Source: Kribbella aluminosa (GTDB taxonomy: Bacteria; Actinomycetota; Actinomycetes; Propionibacteriales; Kribbellaceae). Taken from it: DNA of 64,000 nucleotides. Of the stretch, positions 62,336-64,000 are shown piece by piece. The notes under the pieces were generated by a model that searched no databases, had not been told where the DNA came from, and saw nothing but the letters and a program-made list of their open reading frames with translations. Every line of letters begins with the position of its first letter. Positions within the stretch are counted from its first letter, which is position 1. Position numbers and translations under genes: made by a program. Where the stretch lies: contig NZ_JAGINT010000001.1 of NCBI RefSeq assembly GCF_017876295.1, forward strand, positions 1,984,001 to 2,048,000, given 5' to 3'.

Positions 62336-63151
62336 GTGAGGGTGCCGGCTGCCGTGCGGGATTTGTGTGAGCGTTTCTTGTTGCTGGTAGAGCGGGAGTT
62401 GCCGGCGGGGTTGCTGACTGGGCTCTATCTCCATGGTGGGGTCGTGTTCGGTGAATGGGTGCCGCGGGAGTCCGATGTCGACTTCCTGGCGACGCTCGCC
62501 CACCGGCCGGACGCGGTGGAGGTGGAGGCGCTGCGGGGTGTTCACGAGCAAATGGTGGCGTACTCGTCGATCCGGTTCGACGGGCAGTTTGTGCTCGCCG
62601 ACGACCTGGCCGTGGACCCGCGTACGCTGCCGCCGAACCCGGCGACGATTCATACGAGAGAATTCGTGATCGGCAACTCGCCGTCGTTGATGATCGTCTG
62701 GCACGAGCTGGCCCGGGCAGGGATCACGGTCACCGGTCCGGAGCTGTCCACCCTGAAGATCTGGACCGACGAGCGAGCGCTGCGCGACTACACGGTCGAC
62801 AACCTCGACACCTACTGGCGCCGCAATGCGGAGGGCCTGACCCGCGCCACTCCCGCTGACCTCCCAACGGACAAGGCCGAGCGTGACGCCCTGCTCTCCC
62901 ACTGCATCCTCGCCTCCGTACGCCTGCATCACCTCCTGGTCACCGGCGAGATGACCGCGAAGTCGCGCGCCGGTCGGTGGGCGCTGATGCAGTACGACGA
63001 ACGCTGGCGTCGCGTCCTCAATGAGGGCCTCCACTTGCGCGAGGGCACCGGCACCTCCCAGTACACAAACGAGACAGACCTCCTCGCAGACATCCGGGAC
63101 CACCTGGCCCAGATCGTAGAAACAACGACCGGTAAGCCTGTGGTTGGTTGA
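62336..63151 (+). CDS. AadA-like nucleotidyltransferase
   Basis: Protein of 271 residues resembling aminoglycoside nucleotidyltransferases of the AadA/ANT(3'') type. The N-terminal fold carries YLHGGVVFGEWVPRESDVDFLA, with Asp47 and Asp49 as metal ligands, and the C-terminal helical domain matches DUF4111 (LSHCILASVRLHHLLVTGE, then TAKSRAGRWALM). The canonical GS of the motif reads GG here. Transfer of AMP to streptomycin/spectinomycin-type drugs is possible; a housekeeping role is equally open. Start GTG 62336 with AGGAGG five bases upstream; the frame is open farther upstream only in low-complexity DNA. Confidence 0.8.
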   Translation: MRVPAAVRDLCERFLLLVERELPAGLLTGLYLHGGVVFGEWVPRESDVDFLATLAHRPDAVEVEALRGVHEQMVAYSSIRFDGQFVLADDLAVDPRTLPPNPATIHTREFVIGNSPSLMIVWHELARAGITVTGPELSTLKIWTDERALRDYTVDNLDTYWRRNAEGLTRATPADLPTDKAERDALLSHCILASVRLHHLLVTGEMTAKSRAGRWALMQYDERWRRVLNEGLHLREGTGTSQYTNETDLLADIRDHLAQIVETTTGKPVVG

Positions 63152-63285
63152 AGTAGGTCGGCAGGCGCTGCGGATCGCGATGGCGACTTCGCGGACCTGG
63201 TCGTGTACGGCGTGGCCCGCCTCGGGCGGTAGGTCCTACAGGTCCTCGTGACGGGTGGTGGGGACGTACAAAGGTAAGCGCCTGG

Positions 63286-63318
63286 TCACGGCGCAGCGCG
63301 AGGTGTGCTGCGCCGTGA
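63286..63318. terminator. Perfect 12-bp hairpin
   Basis: TCACGGCGCAGC (63286-63297) and GCTGCGCCGTGA (63307-63318) with a nine-base loop, five bases beyond the stop of the minus-strand gene and between convergent genes. No T-tract. A bidirectional terminator is the simplest reading. Confidence 0.7.
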
Positions 63319-63323
63319 TGTTG

Positions 63324-64000
63324 TCAGCGTGGTACGACGAACGTGATGTAGGTGGAGTTGCCCTTGCCGGGTATGCCTGAGTTGGGGCCCAGGGAGAGGT
63401 GGCCGGCGGGGGCGTTGCGTTTGAAGAGGGTTAGGGGTTGGTCGGTGGTGGATACGGTTTCGGTGGTGCGGGTGTAGTCGGAGAGCCAGCTGGGCCACCA
63501 GGTGTTTTCGCCGCGGGGGTCGAAGGCTACGTAGATCGTGGCTGGGTGGGTGAGGTTGAGTTTGAGGTAGTCGGTGGGGGTTGTTGCTTTGGAGTCGTCG
63601 TTGGAGCCTTGGATCAGGGCCTGGCCGTTCAGCTCGGCCGGCAGGTCGGTGATGGTGTAGCTGCGGTCGACGTACGTCGGGGCGCCCACCTGGGCCTTGA
63701 CCAGGTTGTTGAGCTTCTCCGGGGCCTCGACCGAGACCAGGTCGCTCTTCAGCGGCGGCTCGCTCCGCGTGATGCCAAGAACGCGATTACCGACGGTCTT
63801 GACCGTGGTGGCAGGCTGGCCGGTCATGGGCGCATAGGAGAACGACGACAGCTGTACGGCGGTCCGCTCCACCGTGTACGACGTGTTGGGACTGACCGTG
63901 AACGTGATGACGTCAGCGGACGATGACACGAGCTCATGCCCGTGAGAGTCGACTACGCGGACCTCCTCGCCCTTCCACGGGTTCTGGAGCTTCAGGGTGT
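63324..64000 (-). CDS. C-terminal part of a secreted glycosidase-like protein
   Basis: The frame is open to the right edge and ends at 63324, so only the last 225 or so residues are visible; the ATG at 63929 is probably internal because the frame continues as LKLQNPWKGEEVRVVDSHGHEL. The first part is a beta domain of the kind that closes family-95-type and other large glycosidases. The last 80 residues (YIAFDPRGE-like strand, WPSWLSDYTRTTETV, LFKRNAPAGHLSLGPN) match a small beta-sandwich often appended to secreted actinobacterial hydrolases. Catalytic part not seen. Confidence 0.6.
   Translation of the reverse strand, partial: TLKLQNPWKGEEVRVVDSHGHELVSSSADVITFTVSPNTSYTVERTAVQLSSFSYAPMTGQPATTVKTVGNRVLGITRSEPPLKSDLVSVEAPEKLNNLVKAQVGAPTYVDRSYTITDLPAELNGQALIQGSNDDSKATTPTDYLKLNLTHPATIYVAFDPRGENTWWPSWLSDYTRTTETVSTTDQPLTLFKRNAPAGHLSLGPNSGIPGKGNSTYITFVVPR

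Noticed and set aside
63152..63285. Possible small gene or RNA after the nucleotidyltransferase
   Set aside because: No open frame with a start signal and no recognisable RNA fold apart from the terminator hairpin beyond it.

Overview
The window is one contiguous stretch of very GC-rich DNA. It has the genome style of a soil actinobacterium: GTG starts, ATGA gene overlaps, leaderless promoters, Tat-exported enzymes, and a DUF2550 gene directly after atpC. A Kribbella-like or related Actinomycetota member fits best, but that assignment is inference.

Layout. (1) Positions 1-5461: the end of the F1Fo ATP synthase operon (atpH fragment, atpA, atpG, atpD, atpC), then a DUF2550 membrane protein. 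(2) 5503-8960: an XRE/MmyB-type regulator, a short-chain dehydrogenase, a secreted esterase on the minus strand, and the relic of a THUMP-type methyltransferase. (3) 8997-20663: operon A, a family-5 oligosaccharide/peptide-type ABC importer, a LacI regulator, an FAD oxidoreductase, a secreted GH5 enzyme and a DUF6351 hydrolase that appears to start at CTG. (4) 20751-22496, minus strand: a GH127 beta-L-arabinofuranosidase. (5) 22705-39762: operon B of about 17 kb, with a pectate lyase, a second complete family-5 importer, an orphan family-1 binding protein, a BNR-propeller enzyme, an apiosidase-like enzyme and its degenerate paralogue, an unassigned six-hairpin enzyme, and a cytoplasmic GH28. 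(6) 39802-47660: a GH78 alpha-L-rhamnosidase, a LacI regulator on the minus strand, a fused SGNH-esterase/pectin-methylesterase, and a secreted alpha/beta hydrolase. (7) 47657-54416: three GH28 polygalacturonases on the minus strand, one GH28 on the plus strand, and a third LacI regulator. (8) 54471-59329: GH42 and GH2 beta-galactosidases. (9) 59385-64000: a frameshifted DUF222/HNH gene, about 1.1 kb of repeat-rich DNA without a credible gene, an AadA-like nucleotidyltransferase, and the end of a secreted protein that runs off the window.

How it works together (inference from families and order). From about 9 to 59 kb the window reads as a pectin utilisation locus. Tat- or Sec-secreted enzymes (pectate lyase, pectin methylesterase/acetylesterase, GH28, GH5) cut pectin outside the cell. 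Two Dpp-like ABC importers carry the oligosaccharides in. Cytoplasmic exo-enzymes (GH28, GH78, GH127, GH42, GH2, apiosidase-like, propeller and six-hairpin enzymes) then strip galacturonate, rhamnose, arabinose, galactose and possibly apiose. Three LacI regulators lie within the locus, and three distinct palindrome classes sit at its promoters: TGCAAACGATTGCA, a GGTAAASSTTTACC-like site, and CATACGTATG. This suggests three repressors dividing one polysaccharide between separate sub-regulons.
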